Below, one piece after another: positions 32,292 through 40,549 of a stretch of DNA of 64,000 nt. The translations under genes and the position numbers were made by a program. The first letter of the stretch is position 1. Each line of letters begins with the position of its first letter. Source of the DNA: Methylobacterium sp. (GTDB lineage: Bacteria; Pseudomonadota; Alphaproteobacteria; Rhizobiales; Beijerinckiaceae); contig PNLY01000022.1 in NCBI GenBank assembly GCA_013823325.1, forward strand, positions 1 to 64,000. Direction: 5' to 3'. The notes beneath the pieces are model-generated. The model searched no databases and was not told where the DNA came from. It saw only the letters and a program-made list of their open reading frames with translations.

Positions 32292-33278
32292 ATGATGCGG
32301 CCGATCTCTCGCCGTGGCTTCATGGCGTCGCTTGCAGGCGCCAGCGCGCTGGCTGCCGGCGGGCGGGCTCTTGCCGACATTTGGCCGAGCCGGCCGGTCA
32401 CCATCGTCGTGCCGTTCCCCGCCGGCGCCTCGACCGATGTCGTCGCCCGTCTTCTGGCGGAAAAGCTGCGCAGCGAGCTCGGCCAGGGTTTCGTCGTCGA
32501 GAACAAGACGGGTGCCGGCGGCAATATTGCCGCGACCGGCGTCGTCCGGGCCGCGGCGGACGGCTATACGCTGCTGTTCTCGTCCTCGGGGCCGCTCGCC
32601 ACCAACAAGCTGCTCTACAAGAAGCTCACCTTCGATCCGCTCGCCGATTTCGCTCCAGTCGCATTGCTCGGCGACGTCCAGGGCATCGTCGCGGTGCATC
32701 CCTCGCTGCCGGTCAAGTCCTTCGCCGAGCTCGTGGCCTACGGTAAGGCCAATCCGGGCAAGCTCACCTTCGGCAGCCCCGGCTTCGGGCTGATGGGCCA
32801 TGTCACCGGCGAGCTGATCCAGCGCAAGGCCGATTTCCAGATGACGCATGTGCCCTACCGCGGCTCGGCCCCGCTCTCGACCGACCTGCTGGCCGGCACG
32901 GTCAACGTCGCCATCGACTTCATCCCGGCCTATATCCCGCATGTCAAAAGCGGCGCCATCCGCGCGCTCGCGGTGACCAGCGACCAGCGCGCGCCGCAAT
33001 TGCCTGATGTGCCGACCCTGGTCGAGGCCGGTCTGCCGGACGTCAACGCGACCGGCTGGTTCGCGATGGTCGGGCCGAAGGGACTGCCCGAGCCGATCAT
33101 CGCGCGCATCGCTGCGATCACGCGGGCCTATGTCGAGAGCGCGGAAGGGCGCGAGAAGCTCGCGACGATCGGCGTGCGTTCGCTGAGCGGCGATGCGGGG
33201 GCCGTGAAGGCTGCGCAGACCCAGGAGGTGGCGAAGTGGGCGGATGTCGTGAAGGCTGCGGCGATCTCGCTGGATTGA
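32292..33278 (+). CDS. Tripartite tricarboxylate transporter substrate-binding protein (TctC/Bug family)
   Basis: A 328-residue periplasmic binding protein. It has a twin-arginine-type signal (MMRPISRRGFMASLAGASAL) and Bug-family marks PVTIVVPFPAGASTDVVARL, GYTLLFSSSGPLATN and VPYRGSAP. The ATG at 32292 is preceded by CGGAGGAAA. Bug proteins bind carboxylates and similar small anions. The TctA/TctB membrane genes are absent from the window, as is common for orphan Bug proteins. A hairpin terminator follows the stop. Confidence 0.93.
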   Translation: MMRPISRRGFMASLAGASALAAGGRALADIWPSRPVTIVVPFPAGASTDVVARLLAEKLRSELGQGFVVENKTGAGGNIAATGVVRAAADGYTLLFSSSGPLATNKLLYKKLTFDPLADFAPVALLGDVQGIVAVHPSLPVKSFAELVAYGKANPGKLTFGSPGFGLMGHVTGELIQRKADFQMTHVPYRGSAPLSTDLLAGTVNVAIDFIPAYIPHVKSGAIRALAVTSDQRAPQLPDVPTLVEAGLPDVNATGWFAMVGPKGLPEPIIARIAAITRAYVESAEGREKLATIGVRSLSGDAGAVKAAQTQEVAKWADVVKAAAISLD

Positions 33279-33666
33279 TCCGAGAGTTACGAAACGGGAG
33301 CTTGGCCTGAGGTTCGCCTAGGCCAAGCCCCTGTTTTCCATTTGGTTATGACTCGTCGAGCTGCGTGACGTGGCCAAGGTGGCGATTGGGCCATGCAGCC
33401 GACCTTCGATCACGGCCGGAAAGCAGACATAACCGGGCGACCGTTGCTGACTGACCGCTATCGGCTCTCAGCGGGCATTCGCAAGAGTCCCTGCTCACCA
33501 AGCGAGCTACGGGCTGGTCAGTGCACCCCGATTTCCTCCCCTGGGCCAATTTGTCGCCCCGAGCCTGCCCTGCCCCTAACTCGCCATTAACCTCAATCGT
33601 TCATTTCCTCAGAGGAGTAGTGGCTTCGCGCGGGCTGTAGCCGCTGCGGTGCGAGGGTGACACACC
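33279..33666. other. 388-bp intergenic region before motA
   Basis: No supported gene. The left end holds a probable terminator (33300-33337). The right half includes AT-richer sequence around 33580-33605 and must carry the motAB promoter, but no promoter elements can be assigned with confidence. A 65-codon frame at 33393-33590 has no ribosome-binding site and no recognisable similarity. Confidence 0.6.
33300..33337 (+). terminator. Probable intrinsic terminator after the TctC-like gene
   Basis: Nine-base-pair perfect stem GCTTGGCCT / AGGCCAAGC (33300-33308 with 33320-33328) and an 11-nt loop, followed by CCCTGTTTT. It begins 22 bp after the stop. The T tract is short, so the strength is uncertain. 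Confidence 0.6.
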
Positions 33667-34524
33667 ATGCGGCTGATCGTCGGCGCAATCATTGTCTTCG
33701 TCTGCGTCTTCGGCAGTTACGCGGCCATGGGTGGCCATCTCGAGGTCCTTTGGCAGCCGTTCGAGTTCGTCATCATTCTCGGTGCAGCGATCGGTGCCTT
33801 CGTCATCGGCAATCCCCCGCCGGTGCTCAAGGCCGTGCCGTCCATGCTCGGCACGATCCTGAAGGGTTCCAAGTACAAGCAGGAATGCTATGTCGAACTG
33901 CTGGGGATGCAGTATTCACTGTACAAGCTCGTGAAGCAGAAGGGCATGCTCGCGGTCGAGCAGCACATTGAAAATCCGAGCGAGTCGACGCTGTTCAATG
34001 CCTTCCCGACGTTCGCTGCGAACCATCATGCGGTCGAGTTCGTCTGCGACTACATGCGCATGTTAACGCTGGGCGCCAACAACGTCCACGAGATCGACGC
34101 TCTCATGGACGAGGAACTGGAGACGCACCACCAGGAGCAGGAGCGTCTCGTTTCGGCCATGCAGTCGATCGCCGACGGAACACCGGCGCTCGGCATCGTT
34201 GCCGCCGTGCTCGGCGTGATCAAGACGATGGGGGCGATCAAGGAGCCGCCGGAGGTGCTGGGACACCTGATTGGCGGCGCGCTCGTCGGCACCTTCTTCG
34301 GCGTCTTCGTCGCCTACGGCTTCTTCGCGCCGATGGCGGCATCGCTCAAGAGCACCTTCGAGGCGGAAGCCAAATACTTCCTGTCGCTCAAGGCCGGCCT
34401 CCTCGCCCATATCAGCGGCCAGCCGCCGGTGATGGCGGTCGAGTTTGCCCGCAAGGCCCTGATGAGCGACGTCCGCCCGACCTTCAGCGAAGTGGAAGCG
34501 GCAACCGCCAAACTGGCCGCCTAG
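33667..34524 (+). CDS. motA: Flagellar motor stator protein MotA
   Basis: A 285-residue inner-membrane stator subunit that forms the proton channel with MotB. It has two N-terminal helices (LIVGAIIVFVCVFGSYAAMGG and FEFVIILGAAIGAFVIG), a cytoplasmic torque loop, and two C-terminal helices containing TPALGIVAAVLGVIKTMG and GGALVGTFFGVFVAYGF, with the conserved prolines. Length and arrangement are those of the alphaproteobacterial long MotA. A GAGGG ribosome-binding site precedes the ATG. MotB follows after 29 bp. No other flagellar gene is in the window. Confidence 0.96.
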   Translation: MRLIVGAIIVFVCVFGSYAAMGGHLEVLWQPFEFVIILGAAIGAFVIGNPPPVLKAVPSMLGTILKGSKYKQECYVELLGMQYSLYKLVKQKGMLAVEQHIENPSESTLFNAFPTFAANHHAVEFVCDYMRMLTLGANNVHEIDALMDEELETHHQEQERLVSAMQSIADGTPALGIVAAVLGVIKTMGAIKEPPEVLGHLIGGALVGTFFGVFVAYGFFAPMAASLKSTFEAEAKYFLSLKAGLLAHISGQPPVMAVEFARKALMSDVRPTFSEVEAATAKLAA

Positions 34525-34553
34525 GTCAGGCCCAATCTCCAGCAGGGACTTAG

Positions 34554-35423
34554 ATGACCAAGCCCGCTCAGCAGATCATCGTCAAGAAGGTCAAGAAGGC
34601 CGCGCATGCTCACCATGGCGGCGCCTGGAAGATCGCCTATGCCGACTTCGTGACCGCCATGATGGCGTTCTTTCTGCTGATGTGGCTGATCAGCATGACG
34701 ACGCAGGAGCAGAAGGAAGGGCTGGCGGAGTATTTTGCGCCGGGGGCCGTGAGCCCCAGCACCAGTGGCGCGGGCGGCATGCTCTGGGGTAGCGCCCTCG
34801 ACAAATCAGGCAGCAAGCCGCTGACGCCACGCGAGGTGGCGATGGGGACCACCAAGCAGGAAGACAAGGCGCGCCAGACCAAATCTGGAGCCGCCGACCG
34901 CGAGATCGACCGCACGGCTGCCGCCCAGCAGGCCAGCCACAGCGCGATCGCCAGCCTCCGGCAGACGCTCCAGAGCATGCCCGAAATCGCCGATCTGTCG
35001 CGCAACATCGTGATCGAGCCGACCAAGGAGGGGCTGGATGTCGCCCTGATGGACGAGAACGGCCGCTCCATGTTCCCCGAGGGCTCGGTCCAACCCTACC
35101 CGAGCACCCGCCGCGTGCTGGAGGCGCTCGCGCCCACTCTGCGCCGCCTGCCCAACCGCCTGGCGATCACCGGCCATACGGCCGCCGTGCGCCCGGGCGC
35201 GGCGGCGGGCGTCGATCCCTGGAGCCTTACGACCGGGCGCGCGCTCGCCGTGCGCGAGATCCTGTCAGGTGCAGGGTTCCCCAACGACCGCTTCGCTTCG
35301 GTGGTGGGGCGCGCCGATACCGAGCCGGTCTTCCCCGACAATCCCTACATCTCGCCAAACCGGCGGGTCAGGATCACTCTGCTCAGTGAAGAGCCGCCCT
35401 TGCCTCCGAACCTCTTACGCTGA
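34554..35423 (+). CDS. motB: Flagellar motor stator protein MotB
   Basis: A 289-residue stator subunit that anchors the motor to peptidoglycan. A single membrane helix near residues 29-48 carries the proton-accepting Asp31 (YADFVTAMMAFFLLMWLI). A plug/linker region follows and the C-terminal OmpA-like peptidoglycan-binding domain includes LAITGHTAAV and a late NRRVRITLL. It is co-directional with motA and ends about 80 bp before a convergent gene. Confidence 0.96.
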   Translation: MTKPAQQIIVKKVKKAAHAHHGGAWKIAYADFVTAMMAFFLLMWLISMTTQEQKEGLAEYFAPGAVSPSTSGAGGMLWGSALDKSGSKPLTPREVAMGTTKQEDKARQTKSGAADREIDRTAAAQQASHSAIASLRQTLQSMPEIADLSRNIVIEPTKEGLDVALMDENGRSMFPEGSVQPYPSTRRVLEALAPTLRRLPNRLAITGHTAAVRPGAAAGVDPWSLTTGRALAVREILSGAGFPNDRFASVVGRADTEPVFPDNPYISPNRRVRITLLSEEPPLPPNLLR

Positions 35424-35502
35424 ACGCTCGCCTCGGCCGCCTCACGGTCAAATGCCCTCAATGGGGCGCGAGCTAACTGTCGCACCGGTCTCTGGCGTTC
35501 GA

Positions 35503-36432
35503 TCAGGCGGCCGCCTCCAGCCCCAATAGCTCCGCCGCATGCTCGCCGGTCAGCCGCTTGATCTCGGCCGCCGTAAATTGCAGGTCGAGCAGGTGGCCGA
35601 CGATTTCGCGATAGCCGTCGATCGGGCGCGGCGAGCCCGTGAGGCCGAGATCCGAGCAGAGCACGGTGTTCTCGACGCCGGCGACGTCGATCACCCGGCG
35701 CAGCTCCGGCGGCTCGAACTTCTTCGACTTGCCCTCGACGAACATGCAGATCGAGTGCTCCATCACCGCGCCGAGCGAGACGAGGTCGCGGATCTCCGCA
35801 TCGCTGCAATTGTTGACCATGTAGGTCGGGTGGTTGACCAAGAGCTTCCCGACGCCGCGTGCCTTCGCCTCCTCGAACACGGCGAAGAGCTCGGGCGTCG
35901 AGAGATGCCCGCCGGCTAGGATGATGTCGCCGGCCGCGATCAGGTCGAGGATCAGCTTGACGTCGTCGGTGAGCTTGCCGTCGGCACCGAGCGGCGTCAG
36001 TGGGATCGGATCGAGCATCTTCTGCGCGGTCTTCGGGAAGGTCTTCACCGCCCCGGAGGCGAGCACGTCGATATGGTTCTTGGCCGAGAGCGTCGGCATC
36101 CAGACGATTCTGCCGCCGAGCTTGATGGCGTGGTCGACCGCATGCGGGTTGAAGCCGCCCGAGGCGTTGTTGAGCGCGATGCCGGAGAACAGCCTGACGC
36201 CGGTATCCGGCACCAGCTTCTCCAGCAGGATCGAATGGGCGGTGCCGAGATAGAAATGGTCCTTGTAGACGACGGCGCGGAACTTCGCCGCGGCGGCATC
36301 CAGCATCGCCTCGTGATGGTCGAGGATGCGCGGCATCGCGGCGGGGCCGCTATGGCAGTGCAGGTCGACGGCGCCGATGAGGAGATCGGCGATCTGGCGG
36401 CTGCGGGCGTCGGTGGTCTGGGTGGCGGTCAT
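35503..36432 (-). CDS. DUF6282 family metal-dependent hydrolase-like protein
   Basis: A 309-residue TIM-barrel protein of the amidohydrolase-like DUF6282 group. A first-strand metal motif VDLHCHSGP is present, with YKDHFYLG, ILAGGHLS, LLVNHPTYM and a late CSDLGLTGSP giving the further His and Asp ligands. The ATG at 36432 has a GAGGG site; an earlier TTG is less likely. It follows the cupin gene on the minus strand after 11 bp, so the two are co-transcribed with the upstream aldolase gene. The reaction is unknown; a cyclic ester or amide hydrolase is plausible. Confidence 0.82.
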   Translation of the reverse strand: MTATQTTDARSRQIADLLIGAVDLHCHSGPAAMPRILDHHEAMLDAAAAKFRAVVYKDHFYLGTAHSILLEKLVPDTGVRLFSGIALNNASGGFNPHAVDHAIKLGGRIVWMPTLSAKNHIDVLASGAVKTFPKTAQKMLDPIPLTPLGADGKLTDDVKLILDLIAAGDIILAGGHLSTPELFAVFEEAKARGVGKLLVNHPTYMVNNCSDAEIRDLVSLGAVMEHSICMFVEGKSKKFEPPELRRVIDVAGVENTVLCSDLGLTGSPRPIDGYREIVGHLLDLQFTAAEIKRLTGEHAAELLGLEAAA

Positions 36433-36443
36433 GTCGGGAGCCC

Positions 36444-37361
36444 TCAAGCGGTTTCGCCGGGCATCGGATAATCCGCGGCGTTGATGACCCAGCCGGGCTT
36501 CTGCGAGAAGTCGAGGCGGGGCGGCGAGAAGATGTCGATCATCTGGTTCAGCCCGGGCAGGACCGAGCGCGAGGTGTGGATCGAGGGCGGCGGGATCACG
36601 GTCAGCGACGGCGCTGCCATCAATTCATGCTCGTCCTCGCGCCAGATCCGCATGTCCGGCGTCCACGGCCAGCGGATGTCGTGGATGTAGCCGCCATCGA
36701 TCACGAGGGAGCCCTGCTCGAAATCGTCATGGTGATGCGGCGAGAGCGCGGTGACGTCGCGCAGGCCGAGGCGCGGGTCGAGCATGTTCACCATCAGCGT
36801 CGTGCAGCGGAAGATGCGCCCGAAGCGGCCTTCGCCGCCGCCGGCTTCGAGGCTGTAGGCGCGGACCTTGAAGCCGCCACGCGGCTCCGGCCAGGGCTCG
36901 AGCAACGCGACATTGGCATGGGGCTGCGCATAGGAAGCGGCGTTCGAGCAGGCCGCCGCCAGATCGGCCGCGACGCTGGAGAAGATGCGGATGACGCGCC
37001 CGGCGCCCTTCAGCGTGATGCGCGATGCACCCGGCGGCACGAAGACGATCGAGCCGCCCGCGACCTCGACCGTCTCGGCCCCGGCCGTGACCGTCGCGCT
37101 AAGCTCCTTCTCCGGCAGGATCAGGCAGTATTCGTCCGGCTGCGCCGCGCGCGCCAGCACGGCGCCCGGCTGCACGTCCGAATAGGCGACGATGAAGTTC
37201 TGGCCGCGGGCTAGCCAGGTGCGCTCGTTTTCGCCCGTCTGCTGCGGTTCTTCGGCATAGAAACGGGCATAGTCGGCGCCGGCATAGGCCTTGACCGGGG
37301 CGGCCTTGGCCGCGGCCGGAGCGGCGAGCTTCGAGCGCGGATCGCTGGAGGGATAGCTCAC
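36444..37361 (-). CDS. Cupin-domain protein
   Basis: A 305-residue protein with two beta-barrel halves. The first half has GGSIVFVPPGASRI, typical of a cupin motif 2. The second carries a metal-site-like SPHHHDDFEQGSLVIDGGYIHDI (His cluster plus Glu) and a later IPPPSIHTS His. It may be a metal-dependent isomerase or dioxygenase. The GTG start at 37361 is supported by AGGAGAAA upstream; the longer frame would overlap the aldolase gene heavily. It lies 13 bp after that gene. No precise function can be given. Confidence 0.75.
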   Translation of the reverse strand: MSYPSSDPRSKLAAPAAAKAAPVKAYAGADYARFYAEEPQQTGENERTWLARGQNFIVAYSDVQPGAVLARAAQPDEYCLILPEKELSATVTAGAETVEVAGGSIVFVPPGASRITLKGAGRVIRIFSSVAADLAAACSNAASYAQPHANVALLEPWPEPRGGFKVRAYSLEAGGGEGRFGRIFRCTTLMVNMLDPRLGLRDVTALSPHHHDDFEQGSLVIDGGYIHDIRWPWTPDMRIWREDEHELMAAPSLTVIPPPSIHTSRSVLPGLNQMIDIFSPPRLDFSQKPGWVINAADYPMPGETA

Positions 37362-37374
37362 GGGTCGGTTTCTC

Positions 37375-38175
37375 CTATCGCGAGCCTGGGTTCTCGACCC
37401 GGCTCCTGGCTGTCTGCATCTGCGCCAGGGCTTCACTCGCCGCCTTGCGCAGAAAACCCTGGTCGGAGGAGAGGATGAAGGCGCTGGCGCCGCGCTCGGC
37501 GAACCCCGCGGATTCCTCGCCATTATCGGTCATCACGCAGACCGGCTTGCCGGCCTTCTTCGCGGCCCGCAGAATCGTGTCGACGGCGTCGCGGACCTCA
37601 GGCGCATCGCGGGTCGGCGCACCGAAGGCGACGGTGAGGTCACCGCGGCCGATGAAGACGGCATCGAGCCCATCCACGGCAAGGATCGCGTCGATCTCAG
37701 CCAGCGCCGCTGGGTCCTCGATCATGGCGATCGTCGCCACCGCCGCATCGGCGGCATCGACGAGGTCCCACATCTTGCTGCCGCCATAGCGGCCGGCGCG
37801 GGTGACGCCGGAGAAACCGCGCTTGCCGCCGCGATAGCGGCAGGCGGCGACGAGCGCCTGCGCATCCGCGGCGCTCGCGACATGCGGGGCGAGGATGCCG
37901 ACCGCGCCGCAATCGAGCGAGGCCTGGATCGCGTCGCTGGTCAGCGTCGGCACGCGCACCACCCCGGCGACGCCGGCCGCACGAGCGGCCAGCAGCACGA
38001 GGTCGGTGGTGACGCGGTCGAAGGGCGCGTGCTCCTGGTCGACGACGATGAAGTCGAAGCCGGTATTGCCGAGGATCTCGGTCGCATGCGGGCTTGGCGT
38101 CTTGACGAAGCTCCCCGCGAGGAAGGCACCGCTGACGAGGCGCTGACGGAAGCTGGACTGGGCGGATGTCTGCAT
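37375..38175 (-). CDS. HpcH/HpaI-family aldolase
   Basis: A 266-residue class II pyruvate-type aldolase with a metal-dependent TIM barrel. Motifs are VVDQEHAPF (catalytic His), VRVPTLT, DCGAVGILAPHV and MIEDPAAL with IGRGDLT later, which supply the metal Glu and Asp. It cleaves a 2-keto-3-deoxy or 4-hydroxy-2-oxo acid to pyruvate and an aldehyde. It is first in a three-gene minus-strand unit with the cupin and DUF6282 genes. The substrate is unknown. Confidence 0.93.
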   Translation of the reverse strand: MQTSAQSSFRQRLVSGAFLAGSFVKTPSPHATEILGNTGFDFIVVDQEHAPFDRVTTDLVLLAARAAGVAGVVRVPTLTSDAIQASLDCGAVGILAPHVASAADAQALVAACRYRGGKRGFSGVTRAGRYGGSKMWDLVDAADAAVATIAMIEDPAALAEIDAILAVDGLDAVFIGRGDLTVAFGAPTRDAPEVRDAVDTILRAAKKAGKPVCVMTDNGEESAGFAERGASAFILSSDQGFLRKAASEALAQMQTARSRVENPGSR

Positions 38176-38359
38176 GGTCTGCCGTGCCGATGTCGATGAT
38201 CGGATGATGGCACTCCCGTTCCCGGATATGGCTGGAAGTCCCGGCGTTTCACATCTCGAAATCAGCCGAGGCGCGCGCCCCCTGCGTCAGAAAGCCGTCA
38301 GGATCGCCCTGGGATCCGGCGGGGAAAAGTCGGATACGACACTCGGGGGAGGGCATCCG

Positions 38360-39370
38360 ATGAAGACACGCCTGTTGCTGATCGCCGGCCTGATGGCCGC
38401 CTGCGCCATGCCGGCCGCCGCCGGCACGCTCGAGACCGCAAGGAGCCGCGGCGAGATGATCTGCGGCGTCAGCCCGGGCGTCGCCGGCTTCTCGGTGCCG
38501 GACGAGGCCGGACGCTGGGGCGGCTTCGACGTCGATATCTGCCGGGCCGTGGCTGCCTCCGTGTTCGGCGATGCCGGCAAGGTCCGCTACACCCCGCTCA
38601 GCCCGAAGGACCGTTTCGTCAGCCTGCAGAGCGGCGAGATCGACATGCTCTCCCGCCAGGCGACCTGGACCCTGTCGCGCGATACCCAGATGGGCCTGCG
38701 CTATGTCGGCATCGGCTATTACGACGGCCAGGGCTTCATGGTCCGCAAGTCGCTGAACATCAAATCGGCGAAGGAGCTGAACGGCGCCTCGGTCTGCGTG
38801 CCGACCGGCACCACTACCGAGCTCAACATCGCCGATTACTTCCGCGCCAACGGCATGAAGTTCGAGGGCGTCGCCTTCGAGGCCGGCGACCAGGTCGCCA
38901 AGGCCTTCGAATCCGGCCGCTGCGACGTCTTCAGCAACGACGTCTCGGCGCTCTCGGCCTATCGGCTGAAGCTGGTCAACCCGACCGAATATGTCATCCT
39001 GCCAGAGCTGATCTCGAAGGAGCCGCTCGGCCCGGTCGTGCGCCAGGGCGACGAGACCTGGACCAGCATCGTGCGCTGGTCGCTCTATGCCATGCTCGTC
39101 GCCGAGGAGCTCGGCGTCACCTCCGCCAATGTCGAGGAGCAGAAAAAAACTGGCTCGCCCGAAGTGCAGCGCCTGCTCGGCGTTACCGGCAATCTCGGCG
39201 AGTCGATGGGGCTGAAGCCGGATTGGGCGCTGCAGATCATCAAGCAGGTCGGCAATTACGGCGAGGTCTATGAGCGCAATGTCGGCTCGGGCTCGAAGCT
39301 TGGGATCGAGCGCGGCCTGAACAAGCTCTGGACGCAAGGCGGCTTGCAATACGCGCCGCCGGTGCGCTGA
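38360..39370 (+). CDS. General amino-acid ABC transporter binding protein (AapJ/BztA type)
   Basis: A 336-residue periplasmic solute-binding protein with a Sec signal (MKTRLLLIAGLMAACAMPAAAG). Family motifs are GVSPGVAGFSVPD, GFDVDICRAVAA, DMLSRQATWTLSRD, VCVPTGTTTELNIAD and a late YGEVYERNVG. The AapQMP membrane and ATPase genes are not present, so this copy is an orphan receptor. The next gene starts on its stop (TGATG). The ligand may be a substrate of the dehydrogenases that follow rather than a standard amino acid. Confidence 0.93.
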   Translation: MKTRLLLIAGLMAACAMPAAAGTLETARSRGEMICGVSPGVAGFSVPDEAGRWGGFDVDICRAVAASVFGDAGKVRYTPLSPKDRFVSLQSGEIDMLSRQATWTLSRDTQMGLRYVGIGYYDGQGFMVRKSLNIKSAKELNGASVCVPTGTTTELNIADYFRANGMKFEGVAFEAGDQVAKAFESGRCDVFSNDVSALSAYRLKLVNPTEYVILPELISKEPLGPVVRQGDETWTSIVRWSLYAMLVAEELGVTSANVEEQKKTGSPEVQRLLGVTGNLGESMGLKPDWALQIIKQVGNYGEVYERNVGSGSKLGIERGLNKLWTQGGLQYAPPVR

Positions 39371-40428
39371 TGCCGATATCGGGCCGCTATCCCGCGCAGG
39401 CGCTGAGCCGCTTCGCCGCCGCCCTGCTGGAGGCGGCCGGGGCGCCGCCCGACAATGCCGCGCTGGTGGCGCAGGCCCTGGTCGATGCCGATATCGAGGG
39501 CCTGGCCTCGCACGGCCTGCTCCAGCTGCCGATGTATCTTGAGCGGATCGAGCGAGGCTCGGTCGATCCCACAGCCAAAGGCGAGATCGTCGTCGATGCC
39601 GGCGCGCGCCTGACGCTCGATGCCGGGAACGGGCTCGGCCATGTCACGGCCGAGCATGCCTGCGAGATCGCGATCGCCCGTGCCGCCGAGCACGGCGTCG
39701 CCGTCGTCGCGGTTCGCAACGCCTTCCATTTCGGCGCGGCCGGGCGCTTCGCCCGCAGAATCGCGCTCGCCGGCAAGATCGGCATCGTCATGGCCAATAC
39801 CCGTCCGATGTTGCCGGCCCCGGGCGGGGCCGAGGCGGTCGTCGGCAACAACCCGCTGGCGATCGCCGTGCCGGCCGGCGGCGAGCCGATCGTGCTCGAC
39901 CTCGCCATGAGCGCCGGCGCGATGGGCAAGGTCCGGCTGGCGGCGAACAAGGGCGAGCCCATTCCCGAAGGCTGGGCCCAGACAGCCGAAGGGCTGCCGA
40001 CCCGCGACGCGGCCGAGGCGATCAAGGGCGTGCTCCTGCCGGCGGCGGGCGCGAAGGGGTTTGGTTTCGCTGTGATGGTCGATCTTCTCGCCGGCGGCCT
40101 GTCGGCCGGCGGCGTCGGCGCCGAGGTGCAGCCGCTCTATGGCGATCTCTCCCGGCCCTATGGCAGCGCCAGCCTTATCATGGCGATCGAGATTGAAGGC
40201 TTCAGGCCCCTCGCAGACTATGAGGCGGCGGCAGCGGGCTTCGCGGATCGCATCCGGCAGTCGAAGCCGGTTCCGGGCGCTGCTCCGATCCGCTTGCCCG
40301 GAGATCGGGCTGCCGAAGCGCGAAAGCGTTTTGATGGGAGCTGCGCGCTGGCCGCGGAGACGCTTGCGGCCTTGCATCGCCAGGCCCACCGCCTCGGCAT
40401 TGCGATCCCGGAGAGTCTTGGCGGCTGA
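39370..40428 (+). CDS. Ldh-family (malate/lactate/sulfolactate type) dehydrogenase
   Basis: A 352-residue NAD(P)-dependent oxidoreductase of the LDH2/MDH2 family. It shows DIEGLASHGLLQLPMYLERI with the catalytic His, the VRNAFHFGAAGRFAR loop, GNNPLAIAVPA and GAKGFGFAVMVDLLAGGLSAG. It oxidises a 2-hydroxy acid or reduces a 2-oxo acid. It is translationally coupled to the binding-protein gene, suggesting that this gene product acts on the imported compound. Relatives act on malate, lactate, ureidoglycolate or sulfolactate; the choice is not clear here. Confidence 0.92.
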   Translation: MPISGRYPAQALSRFAAALLEAAGAPPDNAALVAQALVDADIEGLASHGLLQLPMYLERIERGSVDPTAKGEIVVDAGARLTLDAGNGLGHVTAEHACEIAIARAAEHGVAVVAVRNAFHFGAAGRFARRIALAGKIGIVMANTRPMLPAPGGAEAVVGNNPLAIAVPAGGEPIVLDLAMSAGAMGKVRLAANKGEPIPEGWAQTAEGLPTRDAAEAIKGVLLPAAGAKGFGFAVMVDLLAGGLSAGGVGAEVQPLYGDLSRPYGSASLIMAIEIEGFRPLADYEAAAAGFADRIRQSKPVPGAAPIRLPGDRAAEARKRFDGSCALAAETLAALHRQAHRLGIAIPESLGG

Positions 40429-40452
40429 GGCTTATCAAGGATCGTCGGGGTA

Positions 40453-40499
40453 AAACCAGGCTGGTTTAATTGATATGCAAAACTGATTCTCGTATATCA
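40453..40499. promoter_or_regulatory. Two inverted repeats upstream of the SDR gene
   Basis: AAACCAG-G-CTGGTTT at 40453-40467 is a perfect 15-bp palindrome. Four bases later TGATAT (40471-40476) and ATATCA (40494-40499) form a second inverted repeat over 17 bp. The 121-bp gap is markedly AT-rich compared with its neighbours. These look like operator and promoter elements of the SDR gene; the regulator is unknown. Confidence 0.5.
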
Positions 40500-40549
40500 A
40501 ACAATGATCATCGGCATCTGGCCGATCGATGGGAAGAGAGGGCCGCATC

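Noticed and set aside
33393-33590. 65-codon frame in the pre-motA gap
   Set aside because: No ribosome-binding site and no recognisable motif; it lies in what must be promoter and leader DNA.
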